Assembly: GCF_029504695.1 (NCBI RefSeq)
Contig: NZ_JAQFIN010000001.1
Coordinates: forward strand, 474,414 to 538,413
Origin: Parabacteroides sp. PF5-6
GTDB lineage: Bacteria > Bacteroidota > Bacteroidia > Bacteroidales > Tannerellaceae
Direction: 5' to 3'
Length of the DNA: 64,000 bases
Part shown: piece after piece, positions 25,885 through 34,758 of the stretch
Numbering within the stretch: the first letter of the stretch is position 1
Layout: every line of letters starts with the position of its first letter
Notes under the pieces: model-generated
What the model saw: the letters and a program-made list of their open reading frames with translations, nothing else
What the model was told of the DNA's origin: nothing
Databases searched by the model: none
Program-made: the position numbers and the translations under genes

Positions 25885-26595
25885 ATGAGTATTATGCGCA
25901 TAGAAGATTTTAATGAAGGAAAAGAAGCACTTCGGGCGATGACCGAAAAGATGCTTGAACTGATGGCAGAGAAAAAATCTCCGGTGTTTAATCTGGCTTT
26001 ATCAGGTGGGGAGACTGCCAAGAAGATGTTTGTACTTTGGCGTGAAGAATATATAAAACGGATCGATTGGCAGCGACTTCGCTTCTTCTGGGTCGACGAA
26101 CGTTGTGTGCCGGAAACGGATGATGCCAGTAACTATGGGAATGCAAAGCGTTACCTGTTCGAACCTTTGCAAATCCCGGAAGAACATATCCATCGGATCC
26201 GGGGCGAAGAGGAACCGGGAGCGGAGGCTGTGCGTTATTCCTGGGAGGTGAAAGAGTTTCTTCCCCGTTTCGATCAGTTGCCGATCTTCGACTGTATCAT
26301 TCTGGGTGTGGGCCCCGATTCACATATCGCGTCCATATTTCCGCAAAGTCCCAAATTGTTGTACGACAGCAAGAGCTATACCGTTTCGCAGCATCCCGTC
26401 ACCCAGGAGTATCGCATCACTATGACCGGCCCGTTGATCCTGAACAATGCCCCGCTCTTAGTGCCTATCCTGGGAACAGGCAAACACGCGATAAAGAAAC
26501 GCCTGCACGAAGGCTATTCCGATGAAGATGCCCCGGCGGCTTACCTCTTGTCGCGTGCCCAAGACGCTACATTGTATGTCGAAATAGAAGATTAG
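25885..26595 (+). CDS. pgl: 6-phosphogluconolactonase
   Basis: Pgl hydrolyses 6-phosphogluconolactone in the oxidative pentose phosphate pathway. The 236-residue protein shows NLALSGGETAKKMF, FFWVDERCVPETDDASNYG and LGVGPDSHIASIFP, the standard conserved blocks. A TATCTTTA -7-like element lies at 25863-25870. The usual partners zwf and gnd are not adjacent in this window, so they may lie elsewhere. The gene ends in a C-rich tract shared with the convergent udk. Confidence 0.94.
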   Translation: MSIMRIEDFNEGKEALRAMTEKMLELMAEKKSPVFNLALSGGETAKKMFVLWREEYIKRIDWQRLRFFWVDERCVPETDDASNYGNAKRYLFEPLQIPEEHIHRIRGEEEPGAEAVRYSWEVKEFLPRFDQLPIFDCIILGVGPDSHIASIFPQSPKLLYDSKSYTVSQHPVTQEYRITMTGPLILNNAPLLVPILGTGKHAIKKRLHEGYSDEDAPAAYLLSRAQDATLYVEIED

Positions 26596-26640
26596 CCCTT
26601 AACCCTTAAACCCCTTTAATCCCTTTAAACCCCTTTCCCC
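26596..26640. repeat. C-rich CCCTTTAA-like repeat at convergent gene ends
   Basis: Runs of three to five C alternate with T and A (CCCTTAA, CCCTTAAA, CCCCTTTAA). On the minus strand these are G runs, and the tract also encodes the last codons of udk (GKGV). It has G-quadruplex potential on the minus strand. Confidence 0.55.
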
Positions 26641-27233
26641 ATTATATACTTCGTAAGAATATCAATGGCGACCTGGTTTTTCCCCCCGCGGGGAATGATC
26701 AGGTCGGCATAGCTTTTGGTCGGTTCGATAAACTGGAGGTGCATCGGTTTTAAGACTTCGGTATAACGTTTCATCACGGCTTCCACCGTGCGTCCCCGTT
26801 TGACAATATCCCTTTTGATCACCCGCAACAAGCGTTCGTCGGAGTCGGCATCCACGAATACTTTCAGATTCATTTGCTCGCGCAGTTCCTTATGGTAAAG
26901 ACCCAGGATACCTTCGATCAGGATAATCTCTTTGGGTTCGAGGTGGGTGGTCTCCGGCTGACGGGTACAGGTCAGGAAGTCATAGACCGGCTGTTCGATC
27001 GCTTTCCCTTCTTGCAGTAGGTTTAGATGTTCACACAATAACGGCCAGTCGAAGGCATCGGGATGGTCGAAGTTGATCTTTTGCCGGTCTTCGGGCGGCA
27101 CATGGCTGCTGTCGTGATAATAAGAGTCCAACGGCAATTGAACCGCCATCCCTTCCGGCAGGTTCTCTATCAGTTTGCGTACTACAGTTGTTTTTCCGGA
27201 GCCTGTACCTCCTGCTATTCCGACGACGAGCAT
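26625..27233 (-). CDS. udk: Uridine kinase
   Basis: Udk phosphorylates uridine and cytidine in pyrimidine salvage. The 202-residue protein has the P-loop GIAGGTGSGKTTVV, the substrate region PLDSYYHDSSHVPPEDRQKI and INFDHPDAFDWPLL, and the IILIEGILGLYHKEL Walker B region. The final residues are encoded within the C-rich repeat shared with pgl. Confidence 0.95.
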   Translation of the reverse strand: MLVVGIAGGTGSGKTTVVRKLIENLPEGMAVQLPLDSYYHDSSHVPPEDRQKINFDHPDAFDWPLLCEHLNLLQEGKAIEQPVYDFLTCTRQPETTHLEPKEIILIEGILGLYHKELREQMNLKVFVDADSDERLLRVIKRDIVKRGRTVEAVMKRYTEVLKPMHLQFIEPTKSYADLIIPRGGKNQVAIDILTKYIMGKGV

Positions 27234-27240
27234 GAATCTA

Positions 27241-27306
27241 ATGTTTAATGATTAATGATTAATTGTGAACGAGGTGAGTCTCTTGGATTAATAATTAAAC
27301 ATTAAT
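27241..27306. repeat. AT-rich inverted repeat (TTAATGATTAAT family)
   Basis: TTTAATGATTAATGATTAAT on the left is matched by inverted copies (AATTAAACATTAATCATTAA) on the right. A closely similar sequence lies in the rRNA leader at 63760-63796, so this is a dispersed repeat. Confidence 0.6.
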
Positions 27307-27308
27307 CA

Positions 27309-28157
27309 TTAACCATTAATCCTTACTTCCTCCCATTTCCCCTTGATCAGTTCGCAGGTATGGGTGAAGCCGGCCGCTTTGAGCAGTTCGAAGGCTTCGG
27401 GGCGTCCGTCATTCACGAGTTGGGGATAATGACAGTCCGAATTGACCATGACCGGGATCTTCAATTCTTTCAATAACGGGATATACCGGGCATGCGGAAA
27501 GGTCTGCTGTTTGCTGGTCAGGTTCTTCGTATTGATCTCTACCCTATATCCTTTGCGGGCGATTAGTTCGAGGCAAGCCATCAGCGGTTCCGTATACCAG
27601 TGGGCATCCATTGAGAAGCCGGGATACAGATGTCCGTTCTGGTAGATCTTATCCAGGTGACCGACAATATCAAAACCACCGGTCTCGAGCATGGCGTATA
27701 CCGAACGGTAATAATGCTCCACCATCTGGCGGATCTCCCCGTTGTAATGTTCTTCGACCGATTGGGCAAACTCTTCATAAGGACCGTCGACACAGACCAT
27801 ATTCTTTTCCTTCAGCTCTTCTGAGAGCGGCAGGAAATGTACGGAAGCCAGGCGGTAGTCCAAAGGCATTTCTTGGAAGTAGGGGATAGCCGGATTGTAT
27901 GTCTGATCCAGATAATCAATCTCCAGAGAAGTATAGATCTCAATCAGATGCCCGTATTTCTCTTTCAAGCGGTTGCATTCCGCCAGATACTCCGGCAGAT
28001 CGACCGCCGACATATTCCAGAACGTCTCAAAAGGCAGGGGCGAATGGGATGAAAACCCATACGCCCGAAACTTATTGGAGAGCGCGAACTTCAGAAAATC
28101 CTCCGGTGCGCTCCGCCCATCACAGAAAGTCGAATGACTATGGTAATTGCTACGCAT
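27309..28157 (-). CDS. PHP-domain histidinol-phosphatase
   Basis: The protein has 282 residues with PHP metal motifs: NYHSHSTFCDGRSAPEDFLK at the start, GFSSHSP, SLEIDYL, DIVGHLDKI, and VMVNSDCHYP at the end. It is of the HisK-type histidinol-phosphate phosphatase family of histidine biosynthesis. No other his genes are nearby, so another small phosphate ester is possible as substrate. Its start lies five bases after the kbl stop, giving a kbl-PHP-udk strand run. Confidence 0.85.
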   Translation of the reverse strand: MRSNYHSHSTFCDGRSAPEDFLKFALSNKFRAYGFSSHSPLPFETFWNMSAVDLPEYLAECNRLKEKYGHLIEIYTSLEIDYLDQTYNPAIPYFQEMPLDYRLASVHFLPLSEELKEKNMVCVDGPYEEFAQSVEEHYNGEIRQMVEHYYRSVYAMLETGGFDIVGHLDKIYQNGHLYPGFSMDAHWYTEPLMACLELIARKGYRVEINTKNLTSKQQTFPHARYIPLLKELKIPVMVNSDCHYPQLVNDGRPEAFELLKAAGFTHTCELIKGKWEEVRING

Positions 28158-28162
28158 ATCAA

Positions 28163-29359
28163 TTATCCATTATCAATTACTTTAAGTTCTTTCCCTACTT
28201 TAATAAATGCATGGATGGCTTTGTCGAGGTGTTCTCTTTCGTGGCCGGCGGAAAGCTGGACGCGGATACGTGCCTGGTCTTTCGGAACGACGGGGTAGTA
28301 GAAGCCGGTGACATAGATGCCTTCCTGTTGCATGCGGGCAGCGAAGTCCTGCGACAGCTTGGCGTCGTAGAGCATCACGGCACAGATAGCCGATTGGGTC
28401 GGTTTGATATCAAAGCCGGCAGCGATCATCTTATCGCAGAAATAGTTTACGTTATCCATCAGTTTGGTATGCAAGGCATCACTTTCTTTCAGGATACGGA
28501 ACATCTCCAGGCTGGCACCCACAATCGCCGGAGCGACAGAGTTGGAGAACAAATACGGACGGGAACGCTGACGCAAGAGGTCGATAATCTCTTTTTTACC
28601 CGTGGTAAATCCACCCATTGCCCCACCGAAGGCTTTGCCCAGTGTGCCGGTGAAGATATCGATACGGCCATAACAGTCGAATTGTTCGGCCACACCATGT
28701 CCGGTCTTGCCCACCACACCGGCGGAATGTGATTCGTCGACCATCACCAGGGCGTCGTATTTCTCTGCCAACGCGCAGATCTTATCCATTGGCGCCACAT
28801 TACCGTCCATCGAGAATACCCCGTCGGTGGCAATCACGCGGAAGCGTTGTTCCTGAGCTTCTTGCAGGCAACGTTCCAGGTCTTCCATATCGGCATTGGC
28901 GTAACGATAACGTTTGGCTTTACACAAACGCACACCGTCGATGATCGAAGCATGGTTCAGAGCATCGGAGATAATAGCGTCTTCCGGTCCGAACAAAGGT
29001 TCGAACAATCCACCGTTGGCATCGAAGCAAGCCGCGTAAAGAATGGTGTCTTCGGTCTGGAAGTAATCGGAGATCGCCGCTTCCAGCTCTTTGTGCAAAT
29101 CCTGTGTGCCGCAGATAAAACGTACGGACGACATGCCGAAGCCCCGTTCGTCCATCGTCTTTTTGGCTGCTTCGATCAACTGTTTGTTGTCCGAAAGACC
29201 CAGGTAGTTGTTGGCACAGAAGTTTAAAACTTGTTCCCCGCCGTTTACTTGAATATCGGCTTTCTGGGGAGTGGTGATGACGCGTTCGTTCTTATACAAT
29301 CCGGCAGCCTGGATCCCTTCCAGTTCAGCGGCCAGAAATTCTTTCATTTTTCCGTACAT
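28163..29359 (-). CDS. kbl: Glycine C-acetyltransferase (2-amino-3-ketobutyrate CoA ligase)
   Basis: Kbl cleaves 2-amino-3-ketobutyrate with CoA to glycine and acetyl-CoA. The 398-residue PLP enzyme shows NFCANNYLGLSDN, FGMSSVRFICGTQDLHKELE, the DESHSAG aspartate/histidine motif and the PLP lysine in FTGTLGKAFGGAMGG. It is divergent from tdh, which supplies its substrate. Its last residues (VIDNG) are encoded by an ATTGATAAT-type repeat that also precedes the next start. Confidence 0.96.
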   Translation of the reverse strand: MYGKMKEFLAAELEGIQAAGLYKNERVITTPQKADIQVNGGEQVLNFCANNYLGLSDNKQLIEAAKKTMDERGFGMSSVRFICGTQDLHKELEAAISDYFQTEDTILYAACFDANGGLFEPLFGPEDAIISDALNHASIIDGVRLCKAKRYRYANADMEDLERCLQEAQEQRFRVIATDGVFSMDGNVAPMDKICALAEKYDALVMVDESHSAGVVGKTGHGVAEQFDCYGRIDIFTGTLGKAFGGAMGGFTTGKKEIIDLLRQRSRPYLFSNSVAPAIVGASLEMFRILKESDALHTKLMDNVNYFCDKMIAAGFDIKPTQSAICAVMLYDAKLSQDFAARMQQEGIYVTGFYYPVVPKDQARIRVQLSAGHEREHLDKAIHAFIKVGKELKVIDNG

Positions 29360-29429
29360 GATCGTTTTTTTCTTTTAGATATTAGTTGTTTTATTCGGAC
29401 AAAGGTCATGCTTTTTTCCGAAAACTCTC

Positions 29430-29437
29430 TACCTTTG
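29430..29437 (+). promoter_or_regulatory. -7 promoter element for tdh
   Basis: TACCTTTG matches the consensus and lies 33 bases before the tdh ATG in the 111-base divergent gap. A weaker GACCTTTG reads the other way toward kbl at about 29400-29407, so both genes may share control. Confidence 0.55.
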
Positions 29438-29470
29438 TCGCGGAAAAAAACTTAAAGTGAATTTAAACGC

Positions 29471-30421
29471 ATGAAAAATGTCTTAGTGATCGGTTCCACC
29501 GGACAGATAGGCTCCGAACTGACAATGAAATTGAGAAGTCTCTACAGTGGAAACATCGTAGCCGGATATATCGCCGGCGCAGAACCTAAAGGAGAATTAA
29601 AAGAATCTGGTCCTTCCGCGATTGTCGACATCACCAATGCCCAGCAGATAGCCGAGACCGTAGCGAAATACGAAATCGATACGATCTACAACCTGGCCGC
29701 TTTGCTTTCGGCCGTTGCTGAAGCCAAACCGCAGTTAGCCTGGAAAATCGGAATGGACGGACTTTTCAATGTGTTGGAAGTCGCCCGCGAAAAAGAATGC
29801 GCGGTCTTCACCCCCAGCTCGATCGGTGTCTTCGGCAGTAACTCGCCCAAAGACAAAACGCCGCAGGATACGATCCGTAACCCGAAAACGATGTACGGCG
29901 TAACGAAAGTATCCGGTGAACTCCTAAGTGATTATTATTTTACCCGCTTCGGTGTGGATACCCGCTCGGTACGCTTCCCCGGCTTGATCTCTTATGTCAC
30001 TCCTCCGGGTGGTGGAACGACCGACTATGCCGTTGATATTTATTATTCAGCGGTAAAGGGTGAAACGTTCAAATGCCCGATCAGCGAAGGTACTTTTATG
30101 GATATGATGTATATGCCCGACGGACTGCGCGCGGCCATCGAGATTATGGAAGCCGATCCGGCGAAGTTCGTGCATCGTAACTCTTTCAATATCGCTGCCA
30201 TGAGCTTCGATCCGGCGATTATCGCATCGAACATCCGCAAGTATATCCCTGACTTTAAGATGGAATACGAAGTTGATCCCTTGCGTCAGGCGATTGCCGA
30301 CTCCTGGCCCAACTCATTGGACGATACCTGTGCCCGTCAGGAATGGGGATGGAAACCGGAATACGACCTGGACAGTATGACCCGCGACATGATCGAAAAG
30401 CTCCGCGAGAAAGGAATTTAA
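29471..30421 (+). CDS. L-threonine 3-dehydrogenase, short-chain dehydrogenase type
   Basis: The protein has 316 residues with the NAD-binding glycine motif VLVIGSTGQIGSELTMKLRS, the IYNLAALLSA block and the catalytic YGVTK (YxxxK). The regions RSVRFPGLISYVTPPGGGTT and DYAVDIYYSAVKG are typical of extended-SDR threonine dehydrogenases. It oxidises threonine to 2-amino-3-ketobutyrate, which the divergent kbl product cleaves. The pairing makes the assignment strong. Confidence 0.92.
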   Translation: MKNVLVIGSTGQIGSELTMKLRSLYSGNIVAGYIAGAEPKGELKESGPSAIVDITNAQQIAETVAKYEIDTIYNLAALLSAVAEAKPQLAWKIGMDGLFNVLEVAREKECAVFTPSSIGVFGSNSPKDKTPQDTIRNPKTMYGVTKVSGELLSDYYFTRFGVDTRSVRFPGLISYVTPPGGGTTDYAVDIYYSAVKGETFKCPISEGTFMDMMYMPDGLRAAIEIMEADPAKFVHRNSFNIAAMSFDPAIIASNIRKYIPDFKMEYEVDPLRQAIADSWPNSLDDTCARQEWGWKPEYDLDSMTRDMIEKLREKGI

Positions 30422-30444
30422 GAGCACAATATAATATTGTAAAG

Positions 30445-30468
30445 AAAGCGCCCGAAAGGCGCTTTTTT
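30445..30468 (+). terminator. Intrinsic terminator after tdh
   Basis: The stem AAAGCGCC/GGCGCTTT with a 5-base loop (CGAAA plus flank) is followed by seven T residues. Confidence 0.92.
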
Positions 30469-30586
30469 TGTTGCTTTTATAATTGTCAGTAGCTCAGGTA
30501 GGATTACCCCGAAGGTCGCTTAGCGAAATGACGAATAACCTCTAATTTCTAAACCATTGAAAATGAAGCGTTAATATTCTCTTCAG

Positions 30587-30669
30587 AAACTACCGGTAGT
30601 TTGCGAACAAACTACCGGTAGTTTGGCGACAAAATATTAGTAGTTTGCGCGCAAAGTACCGGTAGTTTG
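30587..30669. repeat. 22-bp period palindromic array (ACTACCGGTAGT)
   Basis: Units AAACTACCGGTAGTTTG or variants start at 30587, 30609, 30631 and 30653, an exact 22-base period. Three are perfect or near-perfect palindromes and the third has drifted. The gap 30470-30800 lies between the convergent tdh and MscS genes and holds only this and the next array. Confidence 0.88.
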
Positions 30670-30694
30670 AAAAAGGGGGTTGTGGCGGTCCGAT

Positions 30695-30756
30695 TTTCTC
30701 CTAAACGTTCCAACGGTTTCTCCTACCTGAAACAATAGTTTCTCCTGGGAGAAACA
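30695..30756. repeat. Second 22-bp period array (TTTCTCCT)
   Basis: TTTCTCCT starts at 30695, 30717 and 30739, again an exact 22-base spacing. The last copy faces an inverted GGGAGAAAC. The intervening 14 bases differ between copies. Confidence 0.75.
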
Positions 30757-30805
30757 AAAGTTCCGGTGAAGGCGTTGAGGGATGAGTGAAAATACAATCG
30801 GATGA

Positions 30806-32056
30806 TTAAGATCCTTTGAGCGCCCGGATATCCGCCCCGGAGATTGCCTGGAAGGGTTGTAACTCAAATTCCGGGATAACGGCAAGGATATGGTCGAAGA
30901 TATCCGATTGGATGTTCTCGTAGAGTACCCAACGTTTCTCGGAAGAGAAAACATAGAGCTCCAAAGGAATACCCGTATCCGTGGGTTGCAACTGACGCAC
31001 CATGCAAGTCAGTTCCTTGCTGATCTGCGGATGATGTTTGAGGTAGCTCTCGATATAGGCGCGGAAGATGCCCAGGTTGGTTTGCCGGCGACCGTTGACC
31101 AGGATCGTATTGTCGATCTGGTGCTTCTCGTTATATTTATGTAACTCGCTCTCTTTGTGGTCGATGTATTTAGTGATCAGGCTGATCTTCCGGAACTTAT
31201 CCAGCATCTCGGGCGTACAGAACTTCACACTGTTCATATCGATACTGATCGAACGTTTGATGCGTCGTCCGGGGGAGTCGCTCATGCCTCGCCAGTTCTG
31301 GAACGAATCGCTCACCAGGGCGTAGGGCGGGATGGTAACGATCGTATTGTCGAAGTTTCTTACTTTGACAGCGTTCAGCGTCACATCGATCACATCGCCG
31401 TCGGCCTGGTATTTAGGCATGGTGATCCAGTCGCCCGGACGAAGCATATCGTTGGCGGTCAGCTGTATGCCGGCCACAAAGCCCATCAGTGTATCTTTGA
31501 ATACCAGGGTAAGGATCGCAGCCGAGGCACCCAGTCCGGTCAATAGGGCAACGGGTGATTGGTTGATCAGTATACTGATAATAATGATCAATCCGATAAA
31601 GATGATGATGATCTGGATGACCTGGATAAAACCCCGGATCGACTTCCCTTGTTTGCGTCGTTGATAGATATCGTTGCTCAGCGACAACAAAGAATTGACG
31701 AACCGGATCACAATAGCGATGATATAGACCACGATCACTTTCTTGGTAAAGACAAACCACCAGCTCTCGGCGTCGAACATCAGGGGCAAGGTGACATACA
31801 GGAAGATGGCCGGGATCACATGGATCGCCTTGTCAATAATCTTCCGGTCGACAATCAGATCGTCCCAATCCGTTTCGGTTTTCTTCGCCACCTGTCGGAA
31901 AGCGCCGAGAATACCTTTCTTACAAACCAGATCGATCAGGAAAGCCAGGAGAAAGATCGTTACGCATATTAATATTTCATCCAGATATCCTCCGGTTCCA
32001 CTCTGAATACCCATTGTCTCAAACAACGCTGCCAGCCAGCTTCTTACTATTTCCAT
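30806..32056 (-). CDS. MscS-family mechanosensitive ion channel
   Basis: This 416-residue inner-membrane protein has about five helices (for example EILICVTIFLLAFLIDLVCK, IIIIFIGLIIIISILI) and then the MscS pore and beta domain: LTGLGASAAILTLVFKDTLM, FVAGIQLTANDMLRPGDWI and NTIVTIPPYALVSDSFQNWR. The long cytoplasmic C-terminal part resembles YbdG-type channels. It relieves osmotic downshock by opening under membrane tension. Confidence 0.92.
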   Translation of the reverse strand: MEIVRSWLAALFETMGIQSGTGGYLDEILICVTIFLLAFLIDLVCKKGILGAFRQVAKKTETDWDDLIVDRKIIDKAIHVIPAIFLYVTLPLMFDAESWWFVFTKKVIVVYIIAIVIRFVNSLLSLSNDIYQRRKQGKSIRGFIQVIQIIIIFIGLIIIISILINQSPVALLTGLGASAAILTLVFKDTLMGFVAGIQLTANDMLRPGDWITMPKYQADGDVIDVTLNAVKVRNFDNTIVTIPPYALVSDSFQNWRGMSDSPGRRIKRSISIDMNSVKFCTPEMLDKFRKISLITKYIDHKESELHKYNEKHQIDNTILVNGRRQTNLGIFRAYIESYLKHHPQISKELTCMVRQLQPTDTGIPLELYVFSSEKRWVLYENIQSDIFDHILAVIPEFELQPFQAISGADIRALKGS

Positions 32057-32082
32057 GTCTTTTTGTTTTTGTATTATTCGGA

Positions 32083-32111
32083 CAAAGTTAAGGAAACATT
32101 CCCTATATTTG
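32083..32111. promoter_or_regulatory. Divergent -7 elements for MscS and M48 genes
   Basis: On the minus strand TAACTTTG (32083-32090) lies 26 bases before the MscS start. On the plus strand TATATTTG (32104-32111) lies 37 bases before the M48 start. Good -33 elements are not seen. Confidence 0.45.
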
Positions 32112-32148
32112 TCCTTGATTATTTAACAAGTATTGAAAAAGAAAAGTT

Positions 32149-32940
32149 ATGCAAAAGAGGTTGAGCGTAGGGATTGCCCTTGTTTTATTGTTAACCGGTT
32201 GTTCCAGTGTGCCCATAACCGGCCGTAAACAAATGATGTTGGTTTCGGAACAGGAGGTATTGTCGGCCAGTCTGACACAGTATAGTGAATTTATCAGTTC
32301 GGCGCAGAAGTCGACCAACGCCACACAGACCGCGCAGGTAGTCCGCGTAGGGAAGAAGATTGCCGCCGCTACCGAAGAGTATCTGAAAGCCAATGGTTTC
32401 GCCGATGAGATCGCGAACTTCGCCTGGGAATTCAACCTGGTAAACGATGCGCAGGTGAATGCTTTCTGTATGCCCGGCGGAAAGATCGTGGTGTATGAAG
32501 GACTGATGAAGATCGTCGCTTCCGACGATGAACTGGCCGTAGTGATGGGTCATGAGGTAGCCCATGCGGTAGCCAAACACAGCAACGAACGTATGAGCCA
32601 GCAGGTGTTGACGCAGTATGGCGCGGCGATATTGAGTACGGCGGTAAGCAATAAGAGTGCCGCGATACAGAACGTTGCCGGCACGGTCTACGGCTTGGGG
32701 TCGGAGATCGGTGTGACCTTGCCTTTCTCCCGCAAGCATGAGACGGAAGCCGACTATATGGGATTGGTATTGATGACGATGGCGGGTTATAACCCGAATG
32801 CCGCTGTCGGTTTCTGGCAGAAGATGGCTGCCGGCAATGCTGGCGGAACGCCTGAGTTCCTCAGCACACACCCCAGCGACTCCCGTCGTATCTCCGATAT
32901 TCAGCAGTATTTGCCGGAGATGGAGAAATACAAGAAGTAA
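32149..32940 (+). CDS. M48-family metalloprotease lipoprotein
   Basis: The protein has 263 residues with a lipobox (LVLLLTGC) and the zinc protease motif MGHEVAHAVAKH. A downstream glutamate lies in RKHETEADYMGL as third ligand. The arrangement is that of LoiP/YcaL-type envelope metalloproteases, which degrade damaged outer-membrane proteins. It ends one base before the convergent MutS-like gene. Confidence 0.92.
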   Translation: MQKRLSVGIALVLLLTGCSSVPITGRKQMMLVSEQEVLSASLTQYSEFISSAQKSTNATQTAQVVRVGKKIAAATEEYLKANGFADEIANFAWEFNLVNDAQVNAFCMPGGKIVVYEGLMKIVASDDELAVVMGHEVAHAVAKHSNERMSQQVLTQYGAAILSTAVSNKSAAIQNVAGTVYGLGSEIGVTLPFSRKHETEADYMGLVLMTMAGYNPNAAVGFWQKMAAGNAGGTPEFLSTHPSDSRRISDIQQYLPEMEKYKK

Positions 32941-32941
32941 A

Positions 32942-34738
32942 TTACACCGTGATTCCCATCTTCTTCATTAGGAAGGAGGCATTCATATTCTGAGCTATCC
33001 CTTCTCGCAATGTGTACGAGAAGGATAGCTCATTCTCTTTTATGTCGGCTTCGAAGCGGAAGTTCTTGATCTCGTGGGGAAACTCCTCTTCGAGGCTTCC
33101 CAAGACCAGGTCGTGCGTGGCGATGATGCCGCAGGTATTGAAGTGAACCAGCTGCTTCATCAACGCCAGTGAACCTTTCTGTTTGTCTACCGAGTTGGTC
33201 CCTTTCAGTATCTCATCGAGGATAATAAAGAGTTCTTGTCCGTCTTTCAATCGGTCGATAATCATCTTCAGCCGTTTAAGTTCGGCAAAGAAATAAGATT
33301 CGTTGCTTACCAGCGAGTCGGAAGTACGCAGGCTGGTGACCAGATGCGCCGGATAGATGGTCAATGACTCGGCGAAGACCGGTGCACCGATACACGCCAA
33401 TATATAGTTTACACCCACCGTTCGCAGGTACGTGCTCTTGCCTGCCATATTGGCTCCGGTGATCACCAGGAAACGCGGGCTCTTCCGAATATCGATAGCG
33501 TTGCATACACATTTATCACGGTGCAATAGGGGATGCCCCAAGGCTTTACCTTCCATCTTAAAATAGGCATCGGCAATTGTCGGATAGATATAGTCGGGAT
33601 GATTGAACGCAAAGCCGCCCAATGAGCTATAGGCATCGAAACGCGCCAAGGCATCGATCCATCCGGTGATCTGTTCTTTGTGTTGCGCCTTCCATCGCTC
33701 GAGACAAAAAGCGTGACGGGTATCCCGCAGGTAGAAGATATTCAACAGGATACCGGCAGCGCTATAACGCTGATCCAAGCCACCGATATAACCCGACAAC
33801 TGTTTGATGGCCCGCGAGGCTGTGATGCCTTTCTCGCCGGTCAGTTGATGGGTAATCGTTTGTAAGGCTTCGCTTTGGAAAGAAGAGGTTTCGATTATCC
33901 GCATCAGATCCGCATAGGTGGCGAAGATCTTCTCCATCTTATTGACCGTTTGATAGAGTTGGTTGACTTGTCGTCCGGTCACGTTCGCCAATACAAAGCT
34001 GACGGCGAAGAACAAACCCACCATGCCGCCACTGATCCGATCGAAGGCAAAACCAGCCAAGATCACGACCCAGAATACGGGAATAAGTACCATCATCACT
34101 TTCCAGAAGCGACTTCTCAGGAAATAGTATTGTCCTTCGGTCAATGCGTTCAGGTCGGCACTGTCTTTCTTATTGCTTGTTTTTCTTGTTCCGGTGACAT
34201 AGAAATGCTGACGCAATGCCGTCATACCGGCCAGCTCCCGGATGGCTTCCTGACGCTTGAGAATCTCCGGTTTCTGAGTTAGCGGCATCCGGAACCCATC
34301 CGCCAGTGTGTCTTTCCCCTGTTCGGTAACCGTACGGTTGATGGATTGAAAAAGAGAGCGTTCGCCGAATAAATCAAGATCCAGGCTGAAAGAATGCTCG
34401 GCCGAGCTCTTTTCTGCCGCCCCGTCGAACGCCGAGAAATCATAGTCCAACGCTTTCAGTTCGTTCACATTCAGATTGATCATCGCTTCGGCGTAATTTT
34501 TCTGTTTGGAAAGCCGGTTATGATAAAGCATCAACGCCGCGAACGGAATGCAGTACAAGACCAGAATAGCCAGCCACCACGGCCAATTCTCCTCGCGGCA
34601 CACCCACAGTGTCGCCACCGTCGCCGCCACAATCGCCAACCGTACCGTTCCAATAAGATGAATTACTTTACGTAGCTGTTCCGCCTTTTCCTGATGAAGC
34701 CTTACCTTTTCTTTATAATAGGAGTATATATTTTTCAT
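32942..34738 (-). CDS. Membrane-anchored MutS-like ATPase
   Basis: The protein has about 598 residues. The C-terminal third has MutS domain V motifs: Walker A VITGANMAGKSTYLRTVGVN, Walker B LFIILDEILKGTNSVDKQKG and the final IATHDL. The DNA mismatch-recognition domain I is absent. Two hydrophobic pairs near the start (IHLIGTVRLAIVAATVATLW and WLAILVLYCIPFAALMLY) and mid-protein (VMMVLIPVFWVVILAGFAF and GMVGLFFAVSFVLANVTG) predict membrane insertion. It is thus unlikely to perform canonical mismatch repair. ATG 34738 is chosen because the in-frame TTG at 34747 lies within the -7 element. Confidence 0.85.
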   Translation of the reverse strand: MKNIYSYYKEKVRLHQEKAEQLRKVIHLIGTVRLAIVAATVATLWVCREENWPWWLAILVLYCIPFAALMLYHNRLSKQKNYAEAMINLNVNELKALDYDFSAFDGAAEKSSAEHSFSLDLDLFGERSLFQSINRTVTEQGKDTLADGFRMPLTQKPEILKRQEAIRELAGMTALRQHFYVTGTRKTSNKKDSADLNALTEGQYYFLRSRFWKVMMVLIPVFWVVILAGFAFDRISGGMVGLFFAVSFVLANVTGRQVNQLYQTVNKMEKIFATYADLMRIIETSSFQSEALQTITHQLTGEKGITASRAIKQLSGYIGGLDQRYSAAGILLNIFYLRDTRHAFCLERWKAQHKEQITGWIDALARFDAYSSLGGFAFNHPDYIYPTIADAYFKMEGKALGHPLLHRDKCVCNAIDIRKSPRFLVITGANMAGKSTYLRTVGVNYILACIGAPVFAESLTIYPAHLVTSLRTSDSLVSNESYFFAELKRLKMIIDRLKDGQELFIILDEILKGTNSVDKQKGSLALMKQLVHFNTCGIIATHDLVLGSLEEEFPHEIKNFRFEADIKENELSFSYTLREGIAQNMNASFLMKKMGITV

Positions 34739-34744
34739 GGGGGA

Positions 34745-34752
34745 CAAAGATA
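34745..34752 (-). promoter_or_regulatory. -7 promoter element abutting the MutS-like start
   Basis: The minus strand reads TATCTTTG and ends six bases before ATG 34738, implying a leaderless transcript. Confidence 0.6.
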
Positions 34753-34758
34753 GTCGTT

